64,000 bases of DNA, taken from assembly GCA_033065855.1 (NCBI GenBank), contig JAVXUO010000096.1, positions 195,623 through 259,622 on the forward strand. The letters run 5' to 3'. Below, one piece after another: positions 22,157-34,288 of the stretch; positions within the stretch are counted from its first letter, which is position 1, and the number at the start of each line of letters is the position of its first letter. The stretch comes from Escallonia rubra. Taxonomy: Eukaryota > Streptophyta > Magnoliopsida > Escalloniales > Escalloniaceae. A program made the translations under genes and the position numbers. The notes below the pieces were generated by a model. The model saw nothing but the letters and a program-made list of their open reading frames with translations, had not been told where the DNA came from and searched no databases.

Positions 22157-22369
22157 ATGGGACCTGTGAAAGTAACATCTTTGACTAATATACAAGAGAA
22201 TATGTGCTTCCATAAGGAGGGAAGGATTCAGGTAGAACTGCGAGCCGATTTAAACCATATTAAAGTACACATGCAAATTCTCTTATTTCAAACGACATGT
22301 GATTCACGTGTTGTAGGAGCCACAACGAATAAAGTTTTATCCTCCGTGCCTTTTTTTAACAACGAATAA
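22157..22369 (+). other. Recurrent 70-codon open frame in module, coding doubtful
   Basis: From an ATG (MGPVKVTSLTN...) the frame runs 70 codons to a stop; upstream it stays open without ATG for up to 59 more codons in some units. It is present at the same place in most units. No domain, signal peptide or family is recognised. The 4-bp insertion in U3-U8 and the 4-bp deletion in U28 shift the frame. Differences between copies are mostly amino-acid changing (E/D, R/P/H, I/S, R/T, Q/P, F/C), which argues against selection on a protein. It could be a degraded captured exon. Confidence 0.35.
22305..22310. promoter_or_regulatory. G-box CACGTG, first in the module
   Basis: A palindromic CACGTG, a known plant bHLH and bZIP binding site. 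It is lost in U3-U8, where the sequence is 'gattgacgtg'. No promoter function is shown. Confidence 0.3.
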
Positions 22370-22539
22370 AGTGCTTAAAGGTGGAGTCTTGTTCTCTAAG
22401 GGTCCTCTTTTGTCGTGGCGAGTGCGCGTCATGACTTTTCCGGATTATGCAAGTCCCTCGCGAATGTTGAATTTTGATCGGTATCTGTATTTTAATGAAA
22501 ATTGTAACTTCCATTCATCCCGGTAATTGTGAACAGTAT

Positions 22540-22545
22540 CACGTG
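22540..22545. promoter_or_regulatory. G-box CACGTG, second in the module
   Basis: CACGTG lies in 'cagtatcacgtgagtaac' near the end of the unit and is kept in almost every unit. Exceptions are U1 (catgtg) and U5 (cacgcg). No promoter function is shown. Confidence 0.3.
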
Positions 22546-22590
22546 AGTAACAAGCGAGAATTATTTTGTTAGAGAATATTATAGGGTCTT

Positions 22591-24262
22591 TTGCTCTATA
22601 AGTCCAGCTGTACTCCTAATGTAATGACCGTCCCCATAAAGCTAACGCTGATGTGTCTCGCATTGAAGTTATGGTCGAATTTTATTGCGCTTTTCGCTTT
22701 GCTTATTATAGATTATATAGATATAACAAAAAATTTGCAGTGGCTATATTATATATTTACTCATAGATACATATATGTCTATGCATCATAATTTGTGATT
22801 AATTAAAATTATATTTATTCCAAGTGTAATATCACGTTCTTCAAAAATGAAATTTAGTATTTTATTTTTTTATATCCATATTACAAAGTAGTTTTAAGGA
22901 TATAATAGTCAAAGTTAAGTCATAATAAGTTAGTTCATTAACTAGTTAGAATTTTTAGAATTTTAATTATACAATGCTTACTAATATGAAAGTTAACTTA
23001 TCAAGAAATAAGGACCCCACTCAAGATAATAGTATTTTTGTTTTTTTAGCTATATGTGTTTGTATGTTCATATTAAAGAGTGGTTTTAAGGATAAAATAA
23101 TAAAAACTAAGTCCTAATAAGCTAATTTATTAATTTGTTAGAGTTTCGGAACATTTATAATTTTTTTCAATTAGATAAGGCTTACTAATATGAAAATTAA
23201 TTTACCAAGAAATAAGGAACCCATCTAAAATAATATTTCAGGCCTTTAATTAGCGATACTTATAATGGTTATAATTATATTTCGTATTGAAAACATAATA
23301 CGATGAGGCGTCAAGCAAAGAAAGTATCTCTGTGATGACGTGTCGCGCAAAGAAGCTCTCACTTCCTTTATTATATATTAGATAGATTCTGAAGTTAATT
23401 GTGGCATTGAACAAAGGCTCAGCTCGGAAATGCGTATCTTATTAAGCAGGCTATGTCACACCTCCCTTTTAAAAAGAAAAAGTGCCAATGATAATGGAAT
23501 TGGAACTTTGCTCTTTCCTCTACTTTTTCTCCTTTGATGATTTTGGTGGGGTCTGGTATATTGTTTTTATTTTTTCCGGTTAAATAAAGTACAAGATATT
23601 TAATTAAATATCATATTCATAGCTTTACATTTTTAAGGCATAAATTCTTGGTGCTAGGGCTTCCAAAAGCTGAAGAGCATTATTGTTGTCCTTGTCCTTT
23701 TTTTTGAAACATGAATTTAAATTGTTGAACCGCAGTGGAACAAAGAACTTTCGTTCAAAGATTAGATTAGATTAGATAACGGCCCTGGCCCTTGGTTGCG
23801 TCAAGCCGAGTTTCAAAATCAAAGAGACATGGGACCTGTGAAAGTAACATCTTTGACTAATATACAAGAGAATATGTGCTTCCATAAGGAGGGAAGGATT
23901 CAGGTAGAACTGCGAGCCGATTTAAACCATATTAAAGTACACATGCAAATTCTCTTATTTCAAACGACATGTGATTCACGTGTTGTAGGAGCCACAACGA
24001 ATAAAGTTTTATCCTCCGTGCCTTTTTTTAACAACGAATAAAGTGCTTAAAGGTGGAGTCTTGTTCTCTAAGGGTCCTCTTTTGTCGTGGCGAGTGCGCG
24101 TCATGACTTTTCCGGATTATGCAAGTCCCTCGCGAATGTTGAATTTTGATCGGTATCTGTATTTTAATGAAAATTGTAACTTCCATTCATCCCGGTAATT
24201 GTGAACAGTATCACGTGAGTAACAAGCGAGAATTATTTTGTTAGAGAATATTATAGGGTCTT
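22591..24262 (+). repeat. Satellite unit U11 (1672 bp)
   Basis: M1 type B. It has a local variant near 23578-23612 ('ccggttaaataaagtacaag'), where other units read 'ccggaaaaataaagtgaaag'. Confidence 0.97.
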
Positions 24263-25933
24263 TTGCTCTATAAGTCCAGCTGTACTCCTAATGTAATGAC
24301 CGTCCCCAAAAAGCTAACGCTGATGTGTCTCGCATTGAAGTTATGGTCGAATTTTATTGCGCTTTTCGCTTTGCTTATTATAGATTATATAGATATAACA
24401 AAAAATTTGCAGTGGCTATATTATATATTTACTCATAGATACATATATGTCTATGCATCATAATTTGTGATTAATTAAAATTATATTTATTCCAAGTGTA
24501 ATATCATGTTCTTCAAAATGAAATTTAGTATTTTAATTTTTTATATCCATATTACAAAGTAGTTTTAAGGATATAATAGTCAAAGTTAAGTCATAATAAG
24601 TTAGTTCATTAACTAGTTAGAATTTTTAGAATTTTAATTATACAATGCTTACTAATATGAAAGTTAACTTATCAAGAAATAAGGACCCCACTCAAGATAA
24701 TAGTATTTTTGTTTTTTTAGCTATATGTGTTTGTATGTTCATATTAAAGAGTGGTTTTAAGGATAAAATAATAAAAACTAAGTCCTAATAAGCTAATTTA
24801 TTAATTTGTTAGAGTTTCGGAACATTTATAATTTTTTTCAATTAGATAAGGCTTACTAATATGAAAATTAATTTACCAAGAAATAAGGAACCCATCTAAA
24901 ATAATATTTCAGGCCTTTAATTAGCGATACTTATAATGGTTATAATTATATTTCGTATTGAAAACATAATACGATGAGGCGTCAAGCAAAGAAAGTATCT
25001 CTGTGATGACGTGTCGCGCAAAGAAGCTCTCACTTCCTTTATTATATATTAGATAGATTTTGAAGTTAATTGTGGCATTGAACAAAGGCTCAGCTCGGAA
25101 ATGCGTATCTTATTACGCAGGCTATGTCACACCTCCCTTTTAAAAAGAAAAAGTGCCAATGATAATGGAATTGGAACTTTGCTCTTTCCTCTACTTTTTC
25201 TCCTTTGATGATTTTGGTGGGGTCTGGTATATTGTTTTTATTTTTTCCGGAAAAATAAAGTGAAAGATATTTAATAAAATATCATATTCATAGCTTTACA
25301 TTTTTAAGGCATAAATTCTTGGTGCTAGGGCTTCCAAAAGCTGAAGAGCATTATTGTTGTCCTTGTCCTTTTTTTTGAAACATGAATTTAAATTGTTGAA
25401 CCGCAGTGGAACAAAGAACTTTCGGTCAATGATTAGATTAGATTAGATAACGGCCCTGGCCCTTGGTTGCGTCAAGCCGAGTTTCAAAATCAAAGAGACA
25501 TGGGACCTGTGAAAGTAACATCTTTGACTAATATACAAGAGAATATGTGCTTCCATAAGGAGGGAAGGATTCAGGTAGAACTGCGAGCCGATTTAAACCA
25601 TATTAAAGTACACATGCAAATTCTCTTATTTCAAACGACATGTGATTCACGTGTTGTAGGAGCCACAACGAATAAAGTTTTATCCTCCGTGCCTTTTTTT
25701 AACAACGAATAAAGTGCTTAAAGGTGGAGTCTTGTTCTCTAAGGGTCCTCTTTTGTCGTGGCGAGTGCGCGTCATGACTTTTCCGGATTATGCAAGTCCC
25801 TCGCGAATGTTGAATTTTGATCGGTATCTGTATTTTAATGAAAATTGTAACTTCCATTCATCCCGGTAATTGTGAACAGTATCACGTGAGTAACAAGCGA
25901 GAATTATTTTGTTAGAGAATATTATAGGGTCTT
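24263..25933 (+). repeat. Satellite unit U12 (1671 bp)
   Basis: M1 type B, cgcgc, 'ttgcagtgg', 'cggtcaatg' and (GATTA)3. Close to the left-block consensus. Confidence 0.97.
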
Positions 25934-27605
25934 TTGCTCTATAAGTCCAGCTGTACTCCTAATGTAATGACCGTCCCCAAAAAGCTAACGCTGATGTGTC
26001 TCGCATTGAAGTTATGGTCGAATTTTATTGCGCTTTTCGCTTTGCTTATTATAGATTATATAGATATAACAAAAAATTTGCAGTGGCTATATTATATATT
26101 TACTCATAGATACATATATGTCTATGCATCATAATTTGTGATTAATTAAAATTATATTTATTCCAAGTGTAATATCACGTTCTTCAAAAATGAAATTTAG
26201 TATTTTAATTTTTTATATCCATATTACAAAGTAGTTTTAAGGATATAATAGTCAAAGTTAAGTCATAATAAGTTAGTTCATTAACTAGTTAGAATTTTTA
26301 GAATTTTAATTATACAATGCTTACTAATATGAAAGTTAACTTATCAAGAAATAAGGACCCCACTCAAGATAATAGTATTTTTGTTTTTTTAGCTATATGT
26401 GTTTGTATGTTCATATTAAAGAGTGGTTTTAAGGATAAAATAATAAAAACTAAGTCCTAATAAGCTAATTTATTAATTTGTTAGAGTTTCGGAACATTTA
26501 TAATTTTTATCAATTAGATAAGGCTTACTAATATGAAAATTAATTTACCAAGAAATAGGGAACCCATCTAAAATAATATTTCAGGCCTTTAATTAGCGAT
26601 ACTTATAATGGTTATAATTATATTTCGTATTGAAAACATAATACGATGAGGCGTCAAGCAAAGAAAGTATCTCTGTGATGACGTGTCGCGCAAAGAAGCT
26701 CTCACTTCCTTTATTATATATTAGATAGATTTTGAAGTTAATTGTGGCATTGAACAAAGGCTCAGCTCGGAAATGCGTATCTTATTACGCAGGCTATGTC
26801 ACACCTCCCTTTTAAAAAGAAAAAGTGCCAATGATAATGGAATTGGAACTTTGCTCTTTCCTCTACTTTTTCTCCTTTGATGATTTTGGTGGGGTCTGGT
26901 ATATTGTTTTTATTTTTTCCGGAAAAATAAAGTGAAAGATATTTAATAAAATATCATATTCATAGCTTTACATTTTTAAGGCATAAATTCTTGGTGCTAG
27001 GGCTTCCAAAAGCTGAAGAGCATTATTGTTGTCCTTGTCCTTTTTTTTGAAACATGAATTTAAATTGTTGAACCGCAGTGGAACAAAGAACTTTCGTTCA
27101 ATGATTATATTAGATTAGATAACGGCCCTGGCCCTTGGTTGCGTCAAGCCGAGTTTCAAAATCAAAGAGACATGGGACCTGTGAAAGTAACATCTTTGAC
27201 TAATATACAAGAGAATATGTGCTTCCATAAGGAGGGAAGGATTCAGGTAGAACTGCGAGCCGATTTAAACCATATTAAAGTACACATGCAAATTCTCTTA
27301 TTTCAAACGACATGTGATTCACGTGTTGTAGGAGCCACAACGAATAAAGTTTTATCCTCCGTGCCTTTTTTTAACAACGAATAAAGTGCTTAAAGGTGGA
27401 GTCTTGTTCTCTAAGGGTCCTCTTTTGTCGTGGCGAGTGCGCGTCATGACTTTTCCGGATTATGCAAGTCCCTCGCGAATGTTGAATTTTGATCGGTATC
27501 TGTATTTTAATGAAAATTGTAACTTCCATTCATCCCGGTAATTGTGAACAGTATCACGTGAGTAACAAGCGAGAATTATTTTGTTAGAGAATATTATAGG
27601 GTCTT
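25934..27605 (+). repeat. Satellite unit U13 (1672 bp)
   Basis: M1 type B, with 'tttttatcaatt' in s2 as in U10 and U20. The microsatellite reads 'gattatattagattagata', as in U25. Confidence 0.97.
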
Positions 27606-29277
27606 TTGCTCTATAAGTCCAGCTGTACTCCTAATGTAATGATCGTCCCCAAAAAGCTAACGCTGATGTGTCTCGCATTGAAGTTATGGTCGAATTTTAT
27701 TGCGCTTTTCGCTTTGCTTATTATAGATTATATAGATATAACAAAAAATTTGCAGTGGCTATATTATATATTTACTCATAGATACATATATGTCTATGCA
27801 TCATAATTTGTGATTAATTAAAATTATATTTATTCCAAGTGTAATATCATGTTCTTCAAAATGAAATATAGTATTTTAATTTTTTATATCCATATTACAA
27901 AGTAGTTTTAAGGATATAATAGTCAAAGTTAAGTCATAATAAGTTAGTTCATTAACTAGTTAGAATTTTTAGAATTTTAATTATACAATGCTTACTAATA
28001 TGAAAGTTAACTTATCAAGAAATAAGGACCCCACTCAAGATAATAGTATTTTTGTTTTTTTAGCTATATGTGTTTGTATGTTCATATTAAAGAGTGGTTT
28101 TAAGGATAAAATAATAAAAACTAAGTCCTAATAAGCTAATTTATTAATTTGTTAGAGTTTCGGAACATTTATAATTTTTTTCAATTAGATAAGGCTTACT
28201 AATATGAAAATTAATTTACCAAGAAATAAGGAACCCATCTAAAATAATATTTCAGGCCTTTAATTAGCGATACTTATAATGGTTATAATTATATTTCGTA
28301 TTGAAAACATAATACGATGAGGCGTCAAGCAAAGAAAGTATCTCTGTGATGACGTGTCGCGCAAAGAAGCTCTCACTTCCTTTATTATATATTAGATAGA
28401 TTCTGAAGTTAATTGTGGCATTGAACAAAGGCTCAGCTCGGAAATGCGTATCTTATTACGCAGGCTATGTCACACCTCCCTTTTAAAAAGAAAAAGTGCC
28501 AATGATAATGGAATTGGAACTTTGCTCTTTCCTCTACTTTTTCTCCTTTGATGATTTTGGTGGGGTCTGGTATATTGTTTTTATTTTTTCCGGAAAAATA
28601 AAGTGAAAGATATTTAATAAAATATCATATTCATAGCTTTACATTTTTAAGGCATAAATTCTTGGTGCTAGGGCTTCCAAAAGCTGAAGAGCATTATTGT
28701 TGTCCTTGTCCTTTTTTTTTGAAACATGAATTTAAATTGTTGAACCGCAGTGGAACAAAGAACTTTCGTTCAAAGATTAGATTAGATTAGATAACGGCCC
28801 TGGCCCTTGGTTGCGTCAAGCCGAGTTTCAAAATCAAAGAGACATGGGACCTGTGAAAGTAACATCTTTGACTAATATACAAGAGAATATGTGCTTCCAT
28901 AAGGAGGGAAGGATTCAGGTAGAACTGCGAGCCGATTTAAACCATATTAAAGTACACATGCAAATTCTCTTATTTCAAACGACATGTGATTCACGTGTTG
29001 TAGGAGCCACAACGAATAAAGTTTTATCCTCCGTGCCTTTTTTTAACAACGAATAAAGTGCTTAAAGGTGGAGTCTTGTTCTCTAAGGGTCCTCTTTTGT
29101 CGTGGCGAGTGCGCGTCATGACTTTTCCGGATTATGCAAGTCCCTCGCGAATGTTGAATTTTGATCGGTATCTGTATTTTAATGAAAATTGTAACTTCCA
29201 TTCATCCCGGTAATTGTGAACAGTATCACGTGAGTAACAAGCGAGAATTATTTTGTTAGAGAATATTATAGGGTCTT
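27606..29277 (+). repeat. Satellite unit U14 (1672 bp)
   Basis: M1 type B, cgcgc. It is close to the left-block consensus, and the leader reads 'gaaatatag' as in the right half rather than 'gaaatttag'. Confidence 0.97.
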
Positions 29278-30949
29278 TTGCTCTATAAGTCCAGCTGTAC
29301 TCCTAATGTAATGATCGTCCCCAAAAAGATAACGCTGATGTGTCTCGCATTGAAGTTATGGTTGAATTTTATTGCGCTTTTCGCTTTGCTTATTATAGAT
29401 TATATAGATATAACAAAAAATTTACAGTGGCTATAATATATATTTACTCATAGATACATATATGTCTATGCATCATAATTTGTGATTAATTAAAATTATA
29501 TTTATTCCAAGTGTAATATCATGTTCTTCAAAATGAAATATAGTATTTTAATTTTTTATATCCATATTACAAAGTAGTTTTAAGGATATAATAGTCAAAG
29601 TTAAGTCATAATAAGTTAGTTCATTAACTAGTTAGAATTTTTAGAATTTTAATTATACAATGCTTACTAATATGAAAGTTAACTTATCAAGAAATAAGGA
29701 CCCCACTCAAGATAATAGTATTTTTGTTTTTTTAGCTATATGTGTTTGTATGTTCATATTAAAGAGTGGTTTTAAGGATAAAATAATAAAAACTAAGTCC
29801 TAATAAGCTAATTTATTAATTTGTTAGAGTTTCGGAACATTTATAATTTTTTTCAATTAGATAAGGCTTACTAATATGAAAATTAATTTACCAAGAAATA
29901 AGGAACCCATCTAAAATAATATTTCAGGCCTTTAATTAGCGATACTTATAATGGTTATAATTATATTTCGTATTGAAAACATAATACGATGAGGCGTCAA
30001 GCAAAGAAAGTATCTCTGTGATGACGTGTCGCGCAAAGAAGCTCTCACTTCCTTTATTATATATTAGATAGATTTTGAAGTTAATTGTGGCATTGAACAA
30101 AGGCTCAGCTCGGAAATGCGTATCTTATTACGCAGGCTATGTCACACCTCCCTTTTAAAAAGAAAAAGTGCCAATGATAATGGAATTGGAACTTTGCTCT
30201 TTCCTCTGCTTTTTCTCCTTTGATGATTTTGGTGGGGTCTGGTATATTGTTTTTATTTTTTCCGGAAAAATAAAGTGAAAGATATTTAATAAAATATCAT
30301 ATTCATAGCTTTACATTTTTAAGGCATAAATTCTTGGTGCTAGGGCTTCCAAAAGCTGAAGAGCATTATTGTTGTCCTTGTCCTTTTTTTTTGAAACATG
30401 AATTTAAATTGTTGAACCGCAGTGGAACAAAGAACTTTCGGTCAATGATTAGATTAGATTAGATAACGGCCCTGGCCCTTGGTTGCGTCAAGCCGAGTTT
30501 CAAAATCAAAGAGACATGGGACCTGTGAAAGTAACATCTCTGACTAATATACAAGATAATATGTGCTTCCATAACGAGGGAAGGATTCAGGTAGAACTGC
30601 GAGCCGATTTAAACCATATTAAAGTACACATGCAAATTCTCTTATTTCAAACGACATGTGATTCACGTGTTGTAGGAGCCACAACGAATAAAGTTTTATC
30701 CTCCGTACCTTGTTTTAACAACGAATAAAGTGCTTAAAGGTGGAGTCTTGTTCTCTAAGGGTCCTCTTTTGTCGTGGCGAGTGCGCGTCATGACTTTTCC
30801 GGATTATGCAAGTCCCTCGCGAATGTTGAATTTTGATCGGTATCTGTATTTTAATGAAAATTGTAACTTCCATTCATCCCGGTAATTGTGAACAGTATCA
30901 CGTGAGTAACAAGCGAGAATTATTTTGTTAGAGAATATTATAGGGTCTT
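29278..30949 (+). repeat. Satellite unit U15 (1672 bp)
   Basis: M1 type B. 'ttacagtggctataatat' near 29420 introduces a stop in the leader frame. It is the last unit before the switch from cgcgc to cgc, and carries 'gataatatgtgc' and 'cataacgaggg' with U17. Confidence 0.97.
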
Positions 30950-32618
30950 TTGCTCTATAAGTCCAGCTGTACTCCTAATGTAATGATCGCCCCCAAAAAG
31001 ATAACGCTGATGTGTCTCGCATTGAAGTTATGGTCGAATTTTATTGCGCTTTTCGCTTTGCTTATTATAGATTATATAGATATAACAAAAAATTTGAAAT
31101 GGCTATATTATATATTTACTCATAGATACATATATGTCTATGCATCATAATTTGTGATTAATTAAAATTATATTTATTCCAAGTGTAATATCATGTTCTT
31201 CAAAATGAAATATAGTATTTTAATTTTTTATATCCATATTACAAAGTAGTTTTAAGGATATAATAGTCAAAGTTAAGTCATAATAAGTTAGTTCATTAAC
31301 TAGTTAGAATTTTTAGAATTTTAATTATACAATGCTTACTAATATGAAAGTTAACTTATCAAGAAATAAGGACCCCACTCAAGATAATAGTATTTTTGTT
31401 TTTTTAGCTATATGTGTTTGTATGTTCATATTAAAGAGTGGTTTTAAGGATAAAATAATAAAAACTAAGTCCTAATAAGCTAATTTATTAATTTGTTAGA
31501 GTTTCGGAACATTTATAATTTTTTTCAATTAGATAAGGCTTACTAATATGAAAATTAATTTACCAAGAAATAAGGAACCCATCTAAAATAATATTTCAGG
31601 CCTTTAATTAGCGATACTTATAATGGTTATAATTATATTTCGTATTGAAAACATAATACGATGAGGCGTCAAGCAAAGAAAGTATCTCTGTGATGACGTG
31701 TCGCAAAGAAGCTCTCACTTCCTTTATTATATATTAGATAGATTTTGAAGTTAATGGTGGCATTGAACAAAGGCTCAGCTCGGAAATGCGTATCTTATTA
31801 CGCAGGCTATGTCACACCTCCCTTTTAAAAAGAAAAAGTGCCAATGATATTGGAATTGGAACTTTGCTCTTTCCTCTGCTTTTTCTCCTTTGATGATTTT
31901 GGTGGGGTCTGGTATATTGTTTTTATTTTTTCCGGAAAAATAAAGTGAAAGATATTTAATAAAATATCATATTCATAGCTTTACATTTTTAAGGCATAAA
32001 TTCTTGGTGCTAGGGCTTCCAAAAGCTGAAGAGGATTATTGTTGTCCTTGTCCTTTTTTTTTGAAACATGAATTTAAATTGTTGAACCGCAGTGGAACAA
32101 AGAACTTTCGGTCAATGATTAGATTAGATTAGATAACGGCCCTGGCCCTTGGTTGCCTCAAGCCGAGTTTCAAAATCAAAGAGACATGGGACCTGTGAAA
32201 GTAACATCTCTGACTAATATACAAGATAATATGTGCTTCCATAAGGAGGGAAGGAGTCAGGTAGAACTGCGAGCCGATTTAAACCATATTAAAGTACACA
32301 TGCAAATTCTCTTATTTCAAACGACATGTGATTCACGTGTTGTAGGAGCCACAACGAATAAAGTTTTATCCTCCGTACCTTGTTTTAACAACGAATAAAG
32401 TGCTTAAAGGTGGAGTCTTGTTCTCTAAGGGTCCTCTTTTGTCGTGGCGAGTGCGCGTCATGACTTTTCCGGATTATGCAAGTCCCTCGCGAATGTTGAA
32501 TTTTGATCGGTATCTGTATTTTAATGAAAATTGTAACTTCCATTCATCCCGGTAATTGTGAACAGTATCACGTGAGTAACAAGCGAGAATTATTTTGTAG
32601 ATAATATTATAGGGTCTT
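30950..32618 (+). repeat. Satellite unit U16 (1669 bp), transitional
   Basis: M1 type B but 'gtgtcgcaaag' (31700) and 'ttgaaatgg' as in the right block. Its tail, 'gagaattattttgtagataa', is intermediate between the left 'gagaattattttgttag' and the right 'gaaaattatttggtag'. It has 'gatattggaattgg' and 'aggagtcagg', shared with U2 and U33. Confidence 0.97.
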
Positions 32619-34288
32619 TTGCTCTATAAGTCCAGTTGTACTCCTAATGTAATGATCGTCCCCAAAAAGATAACGCTGATGTGTCTCGCATTGAAGTTAT
32701 GGTCGAATTTTATTGCGCTTTTCGCTTTGCTTATTATAGATTATATAGATATAACAAAAAATTTGAAATGGCTATATTATATATTTACTCATAGATACAT
32801 ATATGTCTATGCATCATAATTTGTGATTAATTAAAATTATATTTATTCCAAGTGTAATATCATGTTCTTCAAAATGAAATATAGTATTTTAATTTTTTAT
32901 ATCCATACTACAAAGTAGTTTTAAGGATATAATAGTCAAAGTTAAGTCATAATAAGTTAGTTCATTAACTAGTTAGAATTTTTAGAATTTTAATTATACA
33001 ATGCTTACTAATATGAAAGTTAACTTATCAAGAAATAAGGACCCCACTCAAGATAATATTATTTTTGTTTTTTTAGCTATATGTGTTTGTATGTTCATAT
33101 TAAAGAGTGGTTTTAAGGATAAAATAATAAAAACTAAGTCCTAATAAGCTAATTTATTAATTTGTTAGAGTTTCGGAACATTTATAATTTTTTTCAATTA
33201 GATAAGGCTTACTAATATGAAAATTAATTTACCAAGAAATAAGGAACCCATCTAAAATAATATTTCAGGCCTTTAATTAGCGATACTTATAATGGTTATA
33301 ATTATATTTCGTATTGAAAACATAATACGATGAGGCGTCAAGCAAAGAAAGTATCTCTGTGATGACGTGTCGCAAAGAAGCTCTCACTTCCTTTATTATA
33401 TATTAGATAGATTTTGAAGTTAATTGTGGCATTGAACAAAGGCTCAGCTCGGAAATGCGTATCTTATTACGCAGGCTATGTCACACCTCCCTTTTAAAAA
33501 GAAAAAGTGCCAATGATAATGGAATTGGAACTTTGCTCTTTCCTCTACTTTTTCTCCTTTGATGATTTTGGTGGGGTCTGGTATATTGTTTTTATTTTTT
33601 CCGGAAAAATAAAGTGAAAGATATTTAATAAAATATCATATTCATAGCTTTACATTTTTAAGGAATAAATTCTTGGTGCCAGGGCTTCCAAAAGCTGAAG
33701 AGTATTATTGTTGTCCTTGTCCTTTTTTTTTTGAAACATGAATTTAAATTGTTGAACCACAGTGGAACAAAGAACTTTCGTTCAAAGATTAGATTAGATT
33801 AGATAACGGCCCTGGCCCTTGGTTGCGTCAAGCCGAGTTTCAAAATCAAAGAGACATGGGACCTGTGAAAGTAACATCTCTGACTAATATACAAGATAAT
33901 ATGTGCTTCCATAACGAGGGAAGGATTCAGGTAGAACTGCGAGCCGATTTAAACCATATTAAAGTACACATGCAAATTCTCTTATTTCAAACGACATGTG
34001 ATTCACGTGTTGTAGGAGCCACAACGAATAAAGTTTTATCCTCCGTGCCTTTTTTTAACAACGAATAAAGTGCTTAAAGGTGGAGTCTTGTTCTCTAAGG
34101 GTCCTCTTTTGTCGTGGCGAGTGCGCGTCATGACTTTTCCGGATTATGCAAGTCCCTCGCGAATGTTGAATTTTGATCGGTATCTGTATTTTAATGAAAA
34201 TTGTAACTTCCATTCATCCCGGTAATTGTGAACAGTATCACGTGAGTAACAAGCGAAAATTATTTGGTAGAGAATATTATAGGGTCTT
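32619..34288 (+). repeat. Satellite unit U17 (1670 bp), transitional
   Basis: M1 is B but begins 'aatattatttttg', like A. It is the first unit with the right-block tail 'gaaaattatttggtag' (34253). It carries 'gaaccacagtgg' near 33756, shared with U20. Confidence 0.97.

Larger units (their letters stand above)
21711..22575 (+). repeat. Unit module of about 0.87 kb, less AT-rich
   Basis: This part of the monomer runs from 'atagatt(c/t)tgaagtt' to 'gagaatattatagggtc'. It has no visible counterpart in the degenerate left flank, unlike the rest of the unit. It is bracketed by two related motifs: 'gtgtcgcgcaaag' with 'ttattatatattagataga' before it, and 'gtgtctcgcattg' with 'ttattatagattatataga' after it. 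It holds a pyrimidine-rich stretch, a T run (22026-22033), (GATTA)3, an open frame and the most CpG-rich part of the unit. It could be a captured gene or promoter fragment or a transposon piece; I do not recognise it. Confidence 0.6.
20921..22590 (+). repeat. Satellite unit U10 (1670 bp), reference unit
   Basis: This is a clean representative unit. Order: anchor and A/T-rich leader (20921-21219), subrepeat 1 (21220-21411), subrepeat 2 (21412-about 21603), linker with TGACGTG (21665-21671), module (about 21711-22575). M1 type B. Confidence 0.97.
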
